From Ceriagrion tenellum (taxonomy: Eukaryota; Arthropoda; Insecta; Odonata; Coenagrionidae): DNA of 64,000 nucleotides. Within the stretch, counting starts at the first letter, position 1; every line of letters begins with the position of its first letter. Location: contig OY720642.1 of assembly GCA_963169105.1 (NCBI GenBank), positions 79,152,716 to 79,216,715 of the forward strand. The letters are read 5' to 3'. The translations under genes were made by a program, and so were the position numbers. The notes under the pieces are model-generated. The model was not told the origin of the DNA. It saw nothing but the letters and a program-made list of their open reading frames with translations, and did no database searches. Shown here piece by piece: positions 1 through 13,179 of the stretch.

Positions 1-2660
1 CCAATTATAATCTGCAGACCTTTTTTGTATCAGATAATTGTATTACTTTGTGGATAAGGTAACTTTTATGGAGGCAAATGGCTCATGTAAATTATGGACA
101 GATTGGCTTTTGTTGCGTATAATGCTGCTACTTCTTTGGACCTCATACCATAGACGAAAAAAATTAGGACTTTTCATTCCAAATCAGTGATATCTCTTCA
201 ACTGTTTATTTCCCCGTCATTATCATCATCGCTTAAACTTCTGGCAAACAAGTGAGTCAGTCCCAAGAGTGGTAATTAGATGCCAATTTGACTGCGGTAG
301 ATACTTGTGTTTAAACACTGTTGCCTCCTTATGGAAATGACGTGCAAATATGATGTTACCTTCTTCGAAGTATTTTTTTATTTAAATAACAAGAGTGCTT
401 ATTGTTTATTCAACGAGAAAGTTCTGACGGTGTTATTGTTCTATAGAAATTTAACTGCACTTTTTTTATTGCCTTCTTGACGATTATAAGTTGGAATAAT
501 ATTAGCCTAACCTTCTCGTACCATCTTTCAACCAATTAACTGGTCCTGGACCGGCCGTTTATTCATTTTCTTAGCAGACCAGTGCTCTGTTGCGTCCCGT
601 CGGCAGGGATTCCGCAGTCCGGTCACGTCTCCTCGAGTCATTCCCTGTAGAGTGACAGAGGGGACCGCATGCTTCCGCCGCGTGTTTGGAATAGACTTCG
701 TATTGATGAGATTTCAATTCATATCTGAATCTAGTTCACTGCTGTGCACGATTTATACGGAGAAATCCCATCACCCAATCGTCGCGCACCTGATTTTATC
801 CAAACATTGGTATTCATCTGTCGATTGTCCACTATCCTCCCAATCGAACTTAATTCCCCGCCAATTCATCCTTCTGGCAATTGCGATTTAATGTGTCCTT
901 TGCGACTTTCACTCAATTGGCAATTCCTATTACTCTGACGTCTTAGTTTCATTTCTTCCTGTTAATTATCTTAACTATAAAGCATTTTCGCTTTTCCTAT
1001 GCTAGTTTAAATGAAAGAAATCCTGCATGCTTAAAAGTGATTTCAATACGGACACAATAACATTATTTTACGGCCATAATTATATTTTCTAATTCCTTAA
1101 CGACGGTTTGTTATTTAGACTTATATTATTGCCAATGAATCGCGCAATGGAGAAATACCACGTGCAAAAGTCAGGTATGTCGTTTTCTTTGTAAAAGAAA
1201 CTCTTCATCAGGAAAGATTTTTTTAAATATTTTGAGGCATTTTTATCTGTCCCTCATCACTGCTTGATTTCCCCAGTTGCTGTTTTACGGGTGCTCATTA
1301 ATACCTCTGGTTGGTAAATGCCGTAGTATGTTTCAATTTGGTGCCGATAATTGAACGGTTCAAATAATGCCCTCTCCAGGATTATTAGGATCATCCCTTA
1401 GCCTTTTTTCATGAATTCAGTGATTCTATGGAAACACTAGTAATAATCTTCTTGATCAATGTCAGTACTCGAGTGATAGTATTTAGTTACTTTATTTTAG
1501 TATGTATAAATGTTAATTATAAACGTTGATTTAATCCTGGTTATAGAAATAAATTTGCAAAAGCTTCCTCTGAGCGGTTTGGCAATGCCGCGGCAGAGGT
1601 ACATGTTCCTGGAAGACTATCCGTGCCCACTTAGCGCGGATATTAGAAAGCGCTAACCACTGCTGAGGCTTATGTTAATGTATAGGAAAGTACTTAATTG
1701 ACTATCACTAGATTCCCGGAAAATCGACGCTCATCATAAATACAAATACTAAATTGGTATTTTTACACGATCTGACTCGCAGATTGTGTCAAAAGCGCAC
1801 TATATCGTTGTTCGAAAATTATTCATCATTCTTTAAAATTAGCTACCCGATGTATTAGGTTTCATGAATTGCATTGCACACCTTCAAAACCCACAGTAAT
1901 TAAATCGTTTGTTGGTGACTACTGTGAAGTTTAGCAAACAAAATCACTGAGCGGTTGCGTTACTGATATCGCTATACTCTCAAAATGCTTGTTGCAATGC
2001 TTGATCTTGAAAATAAATTTTTGATTAGACTGCACACAAATTTTAATCATGCTATCTTTGTGGAATCCATGGATGCATTCAATGTATATTAATATCATTG
2101 ATTCTTTTAATTCAGTGTCGCACTCGTGACTGAATCCACTCTCTTAGTGAGATATCCTTTGACGGGCTCTATCTATACCAGAGGCCAATTTCTCAGAGCT
2201 TAAGGTCTTTAAGTTGCGATACTTTTCTCGTGCGACTCCTTAAATTCTACTTATCAGACGTAAAAGGCTATTGTTCAGAAGTCAACGGTTTTCAAGTCCA
2301 TTTCACATGTTAAGAGTATTTTTTCACTACTGTTTCCATGATTACGACACTTTCTGTTTCTCAAACCGACCTGTAAGCTACATGTGTTCGTAATTAGTGA
2401 AGAAAAATCCATAAGTCCTCCAAGTGAGTATATCAGTGGGACCAGTGAAAATGGCGTACTTCATACAGCCAGTATTTAGGTTTTATTTTACTTTTCTCAT
2501 ATATTTAGAGAGTTTATTTTGCCATATTTCTTATTCGGGAGTCATTGTCACGTCGCTGAGTTCCTTTATGTTAATGATATCATATGTGATAAACCGGACT
2601 TAAGATTTAAGTTCTCAGTTTGCCTAAAACGACCCTATGCGAGGACGAGTCATCGGTGAA
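1..2660. other. AT-rich stretch without recognisable gene
   Basis: Only short ORFs (79 residues or fewer) occur and none resembles a known protein. A possible tRNA-like head on the minus strand lies within about 1565-1680, where the minus strand reads GTGGTTAGCGC, an A-box-like string, but no convincing B box follows. No inverted terminal repeats or coding exons were seen. Confidence 0.5.
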
Positions 2661-2850
2661 ATTATTATCAATAATATCAATTGATCTACCACTATTGTCC
2701 TCTTCGTTTAAGAGAAGATGGCAAATATGGAAGACTATGGTGGTCATTCGGCTATCAAGAGAGTAAAATTCAATGGATGATTATTTGATTCGAAGGAGAT
2801 ATTCCAGTAAGTCGTTATAAAGTCAAAACAATTATACAACTGTTAATTTA
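2661..2850 (+). repeat. 190-bp direct repeat, copy 1
   Basis: This 190-bp block recurs 611 bp downstream at 3272-3461 in the same orientation. I counted 11 substitutions and no indels, about 94% identity. Similarity stops abruptly at both ends of both copies. The 421 bp between the copies is not repeated. The arrangement could be two LTR-like ends around a short interior, a segmental duplication, or two insertions of one short element. No coding sequence was recognised. Confidence 0.85.
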
Positions 2851-3271
2851 AATGCTGAATTCCTTCCGATGAATGAAATCAGATGGGTAAAAAGTGGCTG
2901 CTTAGCTTGATATCATTTATGTAGAATCAAATGTTAATAACTCACTACAAAAATCGTTTTATTCCATGCCAACCTAATGCATTGTGTTGATGTAAAGAGT
3001 TCATCTTTGGAGTTCCACATGAAATTGCTCAATGGAAAAAAAAATTCGCCAGCGAAGATTTGGATTCCACCTCATTAACCCCTATCACAGAGACCATGGA
3101 CTTAACCACCACGGTTATTTCTCCAGTCCCCCTAGTCCCAAAAACGGTTGTTTCTAAAATGAATGAATATACAGCGAACTGGAAAGTCAAGGCGACGTCC
3201 GGTAGAAAACCCAACGATCGGCTCCGATGCGTGGAAATGAGTTTCTTGAAGGCATTCCTTCCGCTGGGACG

Positions 3272-3461
3272 ATTATAATCAATAATATCAATTGATATAC
3301 TACTATTGTCCTCTTTGTTTAAGAGAAGATGGCAAATATGGAAGGCTATGGTGGCCATTCGGCTATCAAGAGAGTATAATTCAATGGATGATTATTTGAT
3401 TCGAAGGAGATATTCCAGTAAATCATTATAAAGTCAAAACAATCCTACAACTGTTAATTTA
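3272..3461 (+). repeat. 190-bp direct repeat, copy 2
   Basis: Second copy of the block at 2661-2850, collinear without gaps. It is followed at once by an AT-only stretch that ends in a 21-bp palindrome at 3472-3492, which copy 1 lacks. Confidence 0.85.
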
Positions 3462-3471
3462 TTAATTTTAA

Positions 3472-3492
3472 CTGTTATTAATTTAATAACAG
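3472..3492. repeat. 21-bp perfect palindrome
   Basis: CTGTTATTAA, a central T and TTAATAACAG form a perfect inverted repeat with a one-base centre. It lies 11 bp after the end of the second 190-bp repeat. The sequence is AT-rich and so could arise by chance. Confidence 0.5.
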
Positions 3493-5333
3493 AAACACGA
3501 GCATATTTGACTGCAGTTTCGCTACCCCTCTTGTTCCTCACCCTTCCTCGTCGTCCCTCGGGGCCGTAAAGCTTTCCCAGCAGAGGCCGAAGCCAACTAC
3601 AACTACAAGATTTTTCCAACCCGGCCCCATTCAATCAAACACGTGAAATGGGGCTGGTAGGTGTAACGATATTTTTGGAAGTAATAGTACATCCCTGAGA
3701 CTATTTTGTTAAAAAACTTTTCCTTTTTTCGCAAAATATTCTAAAATCGTTCAACTGCCATTTTCCCCGAGTATTTTCGTAAACCTGAATTTTTTGTTTG
3801 CATCCATCCACCGTTTTGAGGAAAAAAGTCAACGCCTCTTTATTATATTTATATTCCCATTTTAAAACAGGAGGCGAAAAAATCAGCTAAGGCCTGAAAA
3901 AGCGTTTTTGCCTCCCAAATAGGTCAATGATTTTATTTTTTATCTTCTCCGGTTGCTTAGCAACCCGAGGGGAGAGCCTTGCGCATGAAACACGAGGAAG
4001 ATAAAGGAAGGCCTGCGCTGAAGTAGTGGTGGTAAGTTAGGGGGGTGAGAAAGGTTTCTTGGGCGGTCGGGAGGAGGCCTGCTCTTAAGAAAGTGCTCTT
4101 GTTGCCCAGCGGGGGTCGGATCAGAATCGCCATCTCTCTCAGCCAGCCTTTTTTATTCTTCATCCTCCCTTTTCCTCTCCCTAATGTGCTTCAGTATTCT
4201 AGAAGTTTAGATTCTAGGGAAGGACGGGGTCGTCGTACGACGAAGCTTGTTCTCGTGGGGAGATTGATGTCTTATGGAGCGCTCATTTCCCAACGGCAAT
4301 GACCTCATTCGCGAGACCCTGAATGGATCCCCTCTGAAATCGTGCCGTGGTGTGTATGGGAAAGGAAAAATTCAAAAAGACATTCAAGTGTCGTCTCCAC
4401 GGGACCCTCATTTATAACGACCTTTCACCCGCAATTTCCGAACTAGCGGCGATGATACACAAAGAGTTTTAAAGCCGCTTCCTCACCTCTTTCAGTTGTG
4501 TTGGATTGAATTTTTGTGTCGGTCTCTAGTTTCACGCTCACCGGTTCGAAACCTGAGAGTGCCGAATGCATTTAAGTCAAATCCTGGGACGCGACCCCCA
4601 TTCTGCGTAATGCGTTCGCTCGCGGTATTTTTTTAAATACGCTTATCATATCCAAAACGTGCTCGTTAGTCTTCAAACTACTGCGTTGTAGCTTTCTCGC
4701 CCCTCCATGCTCTACCTCCTCCCCCATTTCTGCCTTATCCACTCCCATTGTCTCAGAGAGTATATATTTGTATGGGCAAACTTGTAAGTTACCTGATGAT
4801 GCCGCACAGCGACGAAACCTATGTCGTTAAAATAAAATTCTCAGGTGGAAATTACAAAGTGTTTCAATCTATAATTATGAAGCTATTCCACAAAGTTACG
4901 CTTGAAACCATCACTTGTCTGGTGCAATATATCTCTAGCTATCAATCATTGATAGAGTGCACTCTCAGGAGTATATATTTATGCATTCTCTTTAGATTGG
5001 TTTGCGTTTTTACTAACGTTAATAAAATGGCGTAAAAAGGGCTCCATCCCATATCTCTGATTGAATACACTTTGGTGAGAACTTCCTTTAGTTTCATAGT
5101 TTGATGCCATATTAATCTTCAACCAAAGCAAGAAGACGCATTTTTCTGCGCCACCAGTTGAGCCAGCTAAAATAGCATTCTTCTCATTCCTTATTCCTTT
5201 CACCCTTTTAAAATGTATTCCCAAACTTCTGTGGTCTCCGTTAATAATAAAGCAAGCAGTTGCTTCACAGGTCAAGTGAACGCAAATAATGCGGTAAAAA
5301 CAATTAATTAGTTTCAGGTAAGACAGAGTCTTA
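3493..5333. other. No recognisable gene
   Basis: Mixed composition with a more GC-rich patch at about 3960-4300. ORFs reach about 98 residues and show no family resemblance. A lone string GGTTCGAAACC at about 4543-4553 resembles a tRNA B box, but no A box lies at the expected distance. Confidence 0.4.
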
Positions 5334-5815
5334 TGGCCGGATGCAAGGACATTTAGCTATGGAATCAATAGTTCTGATCTACAAATATCTGATCCATTAA
5401 GCTATTATAGATCTCATAAAAATATTCGGGTTGCAGGAACGCATCTACTTGTTAGAAAACTTATTTACCTATAATCAACAGCTTCGAATATTCGTCCTAA
5501 TAATCTACCGTCGATAAAATTTATGAAAGGTTAGCCTGTGAATAATTGCTAACGAAAATAATTATTCTTCGGTAAGAATAAATTAACTGGTCATTTGTCT
5601 CAAGACAACTCTTTAATCAAGTAATTAAGTCTCCAGTCAATGTTCATTGCACATCTTGGCTTCTTATTGAACTCATTAAAACATGGCATAAGTTATAGAA
5701 CCAATAAATTTATCGAATGTTTCTACAACATTTATGGAATGGTTGTCATGGCTAATGGGTCACATAACTTTATAGAATACATATGTGTCGCTCCTGCAAC
5801 TGGTCACCAGAGAGC
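5334..5815 (+). repeat. Dispersed repeat family A, copy 1
   Basis: About 470 bp that recurs at 15136-15603 in the same orientation, with many substitutions and small indels (roughly 80% identity by eye). Well-conserved blocks include AACTGGTCATTTGTCTCAA and CCAATAAATTTATCGAATG. No coding potential was seen. It is probably an old non-autonomous transposable element; no terminal inverted repeats or target duplication could be fixed because the ends are degraded. Confidence 0.75.
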
Positions 5816-8142
5816 TTCTTACTTTACTGGGTGCTCGTTTGTAGCATCTTGGGCTAAGTATTCTTGACGAGCGCGACGCGATTGAGGAAGCATGAGTGCT
5901 TTCGCCGCCTCGTGTTTACGCGGATATTTTTCCATAATTACCCGTTGCTAAGGTCGGCTTATTTATTCAGCTGTGTTTCTATTTTCTTTTGCGAGCCCTC
6001 ACGGTCCGGGGATTTTGGTCATATTTTCCCTTATCCATTATTTCACCCCTTTCACCTACTTGGGAAACGGATGTCACTCGTTTCCTTACTCGAGTTTTGG
6101 TTGACGATGCGAGCTTTTATTTACGATCAACCTCCTCTCTGAGTTTAATTCTCACACATTTCTTTGCTGAAGTTATGTCAACAGATGTTTCCGAGTCTGG
6201 ACATCTCATTCTAAAAATCAAGGACAGTTGTTCCCCTACTTGTAAAAGCTTGCGTTTTCCATTCAGGAGTCTGCTGCAAAATGGTGGTCCCTTTAATTCT
6301 AAATTCGAATTTTTTCGGGACAGTGTCCAAATATGTTACATTTTTTTGGCAATCAAACCCTGTTAAATACTATTGTTATCGGACTACAGAAAGAATCATA
6401 AAAGTTTAGCACCTTTCGGGTATTCCCCGCGGTAGTGGAGGACTTTGCGTTTGCTACTACTTTCCTGCTGCTGCATACGATGCATTTGTCATATTACATG
6501 ACTCATGTAGAATATTTCTACATTTGTATAGTAACAAGCGTCCACTATTGTGGCTGTCTGTCGGGAACAACTGGGAAAAACTAGAATATATTATAACAAA
6601 GTGTTATTATATTGCATTTGTATTGCAACATCTCGTAAATATTATTATTATTCACTTACATGTTATTTTTTAAAGAAATTCATTCCTTTCGTCTAGTGAT
6701 CTTTCAAAGTCATCAAGTCTTCCGGCTATGACTGCGTTATCGTCTGCGAAGTGGAGTACGTTTATCATTCTCCCTTAATCTTTCTTTCGCTCCAACTTGT
6801 CTCTAGAATTTACGGTGAAGTAAAAAATATCTGAATTTGTCTTATCACTTATGTGCGTCTAATTAATTTTGTATCTTTGCTGTCACAGAAAATAAAAAAT
6901 TGGTAATTGAAAATATTAATAGGACTAGAAAATAAACCCTATTGTATAGAGGTACATAACGTAAAATGACTGCAGGATATTGGTGATATTCGCTATTATC
7001 AAGTCATACGATTATCAGAGCCCTACGGTTCCAATTCTCTATCATTTTGTAATCTATCTATTGAGATGTCAAAATAATAGTCTTATTTCGAACTGTTATT
7101 AAGAAACGTAATTATCTTGTATATTTCATAGATGTATATTTCATAGGGTTTCCTTCTATATTCACCTTTCCTGATATATTGATCAATCTTATGCGCCCTA
7201 CCAGATCTGCTAGCTGAATAAGCATCAAAAGGAGAAATTTCTTCCCTTTGTGGGGCACTCTAGGCTGTCAATTTCGACGGTAAAGTTGCGCTTCGTGTCC
7301 TACATGCTACATGTAGTTGCCTTTAGCAAATCATCTTGCCAACGCAGGGATGAAATTAGAGCAACCTCCAAAGTTTCCCGAAGGGTGGAATAATGCAGTC
7401 CTCTCCGTGCTATAGTGGTGCTTGAATAACTCTTACCACCCAGTTCTCCGAAAGAGGTTTTTAGGTATTCGTTGCCTAAATGTTCAATATTACTGAGTAC
7501 ATTACCGTCAATTAAATTTGCAAATATGGATTTTGATGTTAGCGGAGCTGATTCGCTACTTCGGATCGTGGTTTTCCGTTATCTTTTATTTTACTGGGGT
7601 TGTATCTTAAACTTGGCAGATTATCCATATTTAATCTCTTAATGGAGTGGTTCAAACGATCTGCAAAACAACTGAGAATGTTCCAGGAATATGATGAAGT
7701 TTGAGTAGTAAAAAACCATCCTGGCTGGCTATTTGCGTAGGATTGGCCGCTCGAAGTTATGAACTTATAACTTAATATTACCGAAGAAATACCGGTCGAA
7801 GTTCATTACAGATATGCTAAAGTTGGTGAAAGTTTCATTAGCATAATAAGGAGTGCAGAGTTAACAAGCAATAGATGGGGGATGGGATAGAGATGGGGGT
7901 AATTTATCTTCGTCATCATCAGCCTAGGCGCCAAGTCGGTTGATGTATTTGTAACTTTTTTGTTGTATTTTATATGTGATACCCTTAAAAACGCTTATGA
8001 TTTTGATGATGTAATAAGAAGTGTTATTTTTTGTACTGAACTGAAATGGAAATCAATTATCTTCTCTCAAAGTTTGTATATATTATTCATATCTTTAAAT
8101 TATATCAACCAAAGAAACAGGGATTTTCAATTATGCTAGTCA
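5816..8142. other. No recognisable gene
   Basis: AT-rich sequence with overlapping short ORFs at 5864-6366 (up to 125 residues) that resemble no family and have no neighbouring splice structure. No repeats were found within this window. Confidence 0.4.
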
Positions 8143-8373
8143 CATACATGGAAAACCATTCAGAAAAGAGCATGGATTGGACAAACCCTGAGACACAATG
8201 GGTTTGTGAAGAATATAATTGAAGGCAAAATAGAAGGTAAAGTCTCTACAGGAAGACCCAGGAATAAGTTTGTGAACCAAATAAAGAGAAAAGTACTTAG
8301 GAAGAGATACAACGAGGCAAGAGAACTAGCATTAGATAGGGAAGGGTGGAGGGCTCCAGTCAAGCAATCTTAG
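8143..8373 (+). pseudogene. Non-LTR retrotransposon ORF2 C-terminus
   Basis: One frame is open from about 8143 to a TAG at 8371-8373 without a convincing start codon. It reads through WIGQTLRHNGFVKNIIEGK, GRPRNKF and ARELALDREGWR. A tryptophan-containing LRHN block, then a GK-rich linker with GRPR, then a final LALDRxxWR block is the usual carboxy-terminal tail of a group of insect non-LTR reverse transcriptases, often annotated as endonuclease-reverse transcriptases. The RT domain itself is missing, so this is a severely 5'-truncated dead copy. It differs from the CR1/L2-like family elsewhere in the window. The exact clade is not fixed. Confidence 0.7.
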
Positions 8374-9852
8374 GATTGAACAACCAATGAGTGAAGTCAC
8401 ATTTATTGCCAAATGGCAAACACCCATTCTGTTATTTGAGAAGCAAAAGGGAAAAACTCTGATTTTTACTCAAATCTTAACGAGAGTTAATGCTTCATAA
8501 AATTGCCTCATTTCCCGTTATTTCCAGAGGCTTAAGGAGCGAAATGTTTCTGTGTCTGGAAGAATGTGGGAATTTCACATCAAGAAAAACTTATTTTTTT
8601 CGTCAAGAAAATGCTCTCATCCAATTAAGACGGAAAGTGGTGTCGGTCCCATAATTATACCTCTGTGTGGCGAAATGAGTCCGTCAGTTTCCGTGCAAAT
8701 TTACTTTGAGAGAAATTATGATGAAGGAAAAATGAGTTGAGCCTGTCCGTGTGTTTTTATAATATGATTGGAACCTGTTTAAATTCATAATGACTACTAC
8801 AAATGATCTCCTACAAGAACTGAATCGTCCATTTTCAAACTAGAATGAATTGTGTGATTTATAATTATTAGTAATACGTCCAAATCCTCTTAAACTAAAC
8901 CTTTCAAGCCACTAAAATAAGTCTTTGTGTTTTTTCGCTACAAAACAAAGGCTAAGGGTCGTCGGACTTGGCTACCAAGGTAGAAATTCTTTTATCGCTT
9001 GGAATGTACTAATCCTTTTGATCCCTGAATTTTTATGGTACCCTCTTTTTCTTTGTCAAGTTGGGCAATAATCTTCTGCATTAGATGGGTAGCATGCATT
9101 TTATACTCCTCTTGGGATGTCTTATTCGTCTCTGAGGAAATTTAGTTTTCAGTCATTCATTCTATCCAAGTAGGACGGGGTGCAAAATTTAAGGCTAAAT
9201 TTCGTCGCTGAAAATGGACGATGCCCTGGTGTGAAAATTTTCCTTTGAAAAACTCATATCTAGCCCTCTGCAATTTTTATACGTCAAAATTAACCCTTTT
9301 CTTGCGTGGTTTGTATCTTAAGGCCATCTTTTGAGGGTCTATTTTCAATTTGCAGGGTACTAATGGTGAGAATAAGGGTCGCCCCCTCGTTAACTATAGC
9401 ATGAAGTGAACATAAGAAGAAAGGTTTTAGAGAAAGGACTAATAAGGTGTGTTGAATAAGTGCAACTGATTGTCCTTGATGGAATGCGATGCGAGAGGGT
9501 GTGATGTGGAAGATGTTTCTGCACGTTCGGGAATTACAACATAATCAGTAGAGCCAGATGCTTGTTGAAAATATGGTGGACTCCATTTTAGTTGTAATGA
9601 CTTAATGAGCTCATCACAAAGACTTGTAAATTCTACATGCGACGCTCGCACACATGCCCCACATACCTCTTTTTCTTTGCCAGAGTGCTGGCCGTCTTTC
9701 ACGTTACTACAGCTGAACCGATGCGCCCTCTGTTAACCGGATAATGGGCTTGGTGAACGCAACATCAAGGTGGCCCTGGTAATGCAAGTAACTTCTTCCC
9801 TGCATTTCACTGTGTAGCAAAATATGAACTAACTTTAACCATGAATTAAGCT
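8374..9852. other. No recognisable gene
   Basis: AT-rich sequence. ORFs at 8552-8740 and 9439-9702 (minus) are 62 and 87 residues with no recognisable motif. No repeats were found. Confidence 0.4.
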
Positions 9853-10045
9853 GGGGATCGGGTTGGTGTGGTGATAAGAATACGGGGGCTAACCAGACGG
9901 TCGGCCAGGGTTCAAATCCATGCAGAGGAGGATGTCTTCAGGAGAAAACCCTATCCTTACTCGAGTGTCATGAAGAGGGCACTTCAAGTTCAGTACTCCG
10001 TCTGTCGGCGTTACACCGTAGTCTAGTCATTCATTCATTCAGCGC
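9853..10045 (+). mobile_element. tRNA-derived SINE
   Basis: A GGTTCAAATCC string at 9909-9919 is a good RNA polymerase III B box. An A-box-like segment (GGTTGGTGTGGTG) lies about 45 bp upstream at 9861-9873, normal spacing for a tRNA head. A tRNA-unrelated body of about 110 bp follows and ends in a short run of ATTC repeats near 10028-10040, a typical simple-repeat SINE tail. Both ends are approximate and no target duplication was identified. Confidence 0.6.
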
Positions 10046-13000
10046 ATTCCGGTAACAGCAGGCTAATGCCGACGCTATCCACGCCGTTTCTATCCACTTG
10101 TCCCCTATGGCGCAAATTACCTTAGCTGACGGTCGCCTCTCCAAATATCCAGACCAATAGCTGCTCTTTTTTATAGGATGCAAACGAATATGCAGGAGAG
10201 TCCATTACGACACATCTCACGTGGAACTGATGAGGTGGAGGCAAACATTTACGGCGCTACTCGTACTCAAGATTTCCTTTAAAATTCTTTCTATGCAGCG
10301 ATTGAAACGATTTGAGGTATGTAAAGAAAACTCGCTCAGCTAATTAAATGTCAAATTAACATCCCTTAAAATGAGGACCAGCACCAGTGCAGCTGTTTTG
10401 ATTGAAGCACTTGAATGGACTTCATCAACTTTGCAGATTAAACTTGATCTGGCATCGTATGCATGATCTAGAGATCATCTTTCTTCACTGTAAATATATT
10501 GTAATCTTGCATGCGTGAGGAAACTGCCCCATGTGGATTATAGACGTGGATCTATCGAAAAAGCGACCAGAAACGAGCAGAATCCTTAAAAACATGGTGG
10601 GAGTATATTAATTAATAGTACAGTAGTTATGTGCGGAATCGAAATACTATAAGAGTAGAAGAGATAAATAAATAAAGCATACTCGCAGACAGAATTCCAA
10701 TCCAGAAAAATGTTAGAGGACAAAATAGATTGGAAGACCCTGAGAGGAAGTATTTTAGACAGTTGCTTACAATAGGCAATCAGGAGGAACGTGCGTAAGG
10801 AACATATTCAACGCGAGCGAGAGAGCACATTAATTTGGACACTTGGTTTCGTATATTCAATCCTTCACGAATGAGTAATGCTTATTTCAAAGGAAGATGG
10901 GTCGCTGTTGAATGCCACAAGCAGGTACAGGGAACCTGAAACGTTTTCTCCTAATTGCGCCGCGGAGGCCTTACATTTGTTCGAAAGAGGAGAGGAGACC
11001 TGAATATTCTGCTTGTCATCTCATTCTTCCTCCTCAACACCCACCATCTTGCCACAATGCCGTATCCTTTTGTCGGTGCGAAAGCGTTTTGTTCTTGGGC
11101 ACGAGAGCATGCCTTGGCGCCGCCCAAGAAACAACCGTGTGAGAGTGAGATATGGGGAGAGATACAGGCGAGTTCGCGTTTGGATGAGGGCTTGGAGTAT
11201 GCTTCAGTAAGTAACGCTGACGAAGCCCATTGTTTCCATCACTTTCGAATCACACGAGCGGTGAGTGGGGCGAGAGGCACTCGACTCAAGCTCTCGCTCA
11301 AGCGGAGTGTTTAGCGGCTCCAATCCCTGCTTGCGGGCGAGCGGCTGGAAAACGATAAGAGAGGGAAATAGTGTTGGAGTGGGCACAGACGGAGGGGGTG
11401 GTGGGGGTCAAAGGGCGAGATCTTGCATGCCGTGTGTTAGCTGAAGGGGGGGGGGCTACAGGGGTCTGATGGTCGCTGGGTCAACAGCGGAGCATCCTTG
11501 TCTCGTCCAAGTGGTGGGCGTGAGATTAGCACGTGGAAATGAAGGTCTTGACCTAATTGATGGAATCCAGAATGAAGGGTGCAAAAATAAGTCATTTGTT
11601 TACACTGGTTTGTTGGTATTTTGATAGGCGACTGTGTAAGGGTTTAATAGTCTCTGCTAAAAGCTTTTGAAGCTTATATTGACTGTACAGAGGGCAGAAA
11701 TATAAGGTTTGAGGCCGTTCGAGTTGATGTCGTATTTAGAAATTGGAAAATACGTGCAGAAAAATTTCAGACTTAGAAACTTGATAGATACACAGGATAA
11801 GTAATTAGAGTAAGGCTGACGCGTATGTCTTTGATGAGAACTAGGTTCTGACTGTTCAATTTCTTAAATAGTTGATATGGAGGGCTGGTCATTAATAATA
11901 CGACATTTTGCAACATTGTTTTTGATTTACCACTAATATTTATAAATATTTATTATACATGTTTTCAACTTGAACCTTGATGATGCAAATGAAGGGAAAC
12001 GAAAATTTTGCGAAACGTTATCAGGAGGTATGTTACCTCGTTTCATTAATGACCAGACCTCCAAAATAGCAACTTGAAATGAGTGTTTCAAAATTAGCGC
12101 TTCGGCCCGTAAGCGCTATAGGAAAATTGGGGTGACCAAAGATGGCGAACGGGCCACGCTGACGCTACAGCTTCTTGCTTCTTGCACTAGCCACCATTGC
12201 AAGCACTCCCACCATCTAACACACTGATGCCACCAATAATTTGTATAAATATATGTATATAAAAGGTTTGTCTGGATGTCTATTTTATAAAAAAATCTAC
12301 AGTCTTATTCCCATCGTGATGAAATGTTTCAGACTAATAGTTCAGGGCAAGATGAATATTGTAGGCTATTTTAAAATCATCTCAGGGCCCCAAAAGGTCC
12401 CAAAAAGGGGCCCTTTGGTGGACTACGATACGTATTTGATTTGTGCATTGGTTTCATTTTTTTCCTTTTAAAATTACTTCCGCTCAAGATAGAGGGTTGG
12501 AATTTTTTATCAAATGGCTGAAAGGATGAAGTTTGTAATTCTTTCGATCAATTATCTTTACATTTAGTAATTGTCTGAAAATCGCATTTTTAGCTGCAAA
12601 CATGCTCATTTTTCTCTGAAATTATCAATACCATATTCACCTGACAACGATATTTCTGTTTTTTATCTTGAAAACCAAAGAGAAAGGATAATTTCTTGAT
12701 TTTTCTTATAGATTTGATGACTTTTTCGTCTTTCACACGTGACTTTTATGATTATCATTCTAAATCTATTAATTTTATTTTTTTCCCCAGCTATTCTTTA
12801 TGATGGCGTCTTTGATGTTTGGCCATGGAGCTTTGTCATACTGCAGCTTTGGAATCATTATGCTTTTCCTTTGACAGTATTTCCCACCCCTTCAACTTCC
12901 CTTTCATTGTATTTTCTATTTTTTTCCCGCACCTGTCATCCTCTTTTAATTTTCTCTCCCTACTCTGTCCATGCCTTTCACCTCTTATCTCTTCTTACTG

Positions 13001-13179
13001 ACGCTCTTTATTTTCACTCTTTTGTTTTCACCTCGGCTTCATTATCCATATGCTTGGTTAAATTATTTAGTTTTTTATTTCAATTTGTTTAAAATCCCAT
13101 CCGAATATTTATTTATTTATTGTCTTTTATGTTCGCCCAACATATACATAATTATAGGGTGAACAATCCAAAAGTATAA
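10046..13179. other. No recognisable gene; G-rich and pyrimidine-rich patches
   Basis: Overlapping short ORFs at 10912-11386 lie in a locally GC-rich patch; none resembles a family. A run of G tracts at about 11395-11455 might form a quadruplex. From about 12780 to 13060 the plus strand is strongly pyrimidine-rich, which by itself explains the long serine/phenylalanine/leucine-rich ORFs there. Confidence 0.4.
12384..12414. repeat. GC-rich hairpin with 8-bp arms
   Basis: AGGGCCCC at 12384-12391 and GGGGCCCT at 12407-12414 are exact reverse complements separated by 15 bases, within otherwise AT-rich DNA. It could form a small hairpin. No adjacent gene or T run gives it a function. Confidence 0.5.

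Noticed and set aside
4520..4570. tRNA or SINE based on GGTTCGAAACC
   Set aside because: No A box at a suitable distance and no tail.
7905..7960. SINE/LINE tail based on CATCATCAGCC
   Set aside because: The simple-repeat-like string is too short and nothing recognisable precedes it.
10680..10860. Another non-LTR C-terminus (GRPR-like context)
   Set aside because: Translation in three frames gave no conserved block like that at 8143.
12739..13162. 117-residue hydrophobic plus-strand ORF resembling a membrane protein
   Set aside because: The T/C-rich composition alone gives F/S/L-rich peptides; three overlapping frames are open at once.
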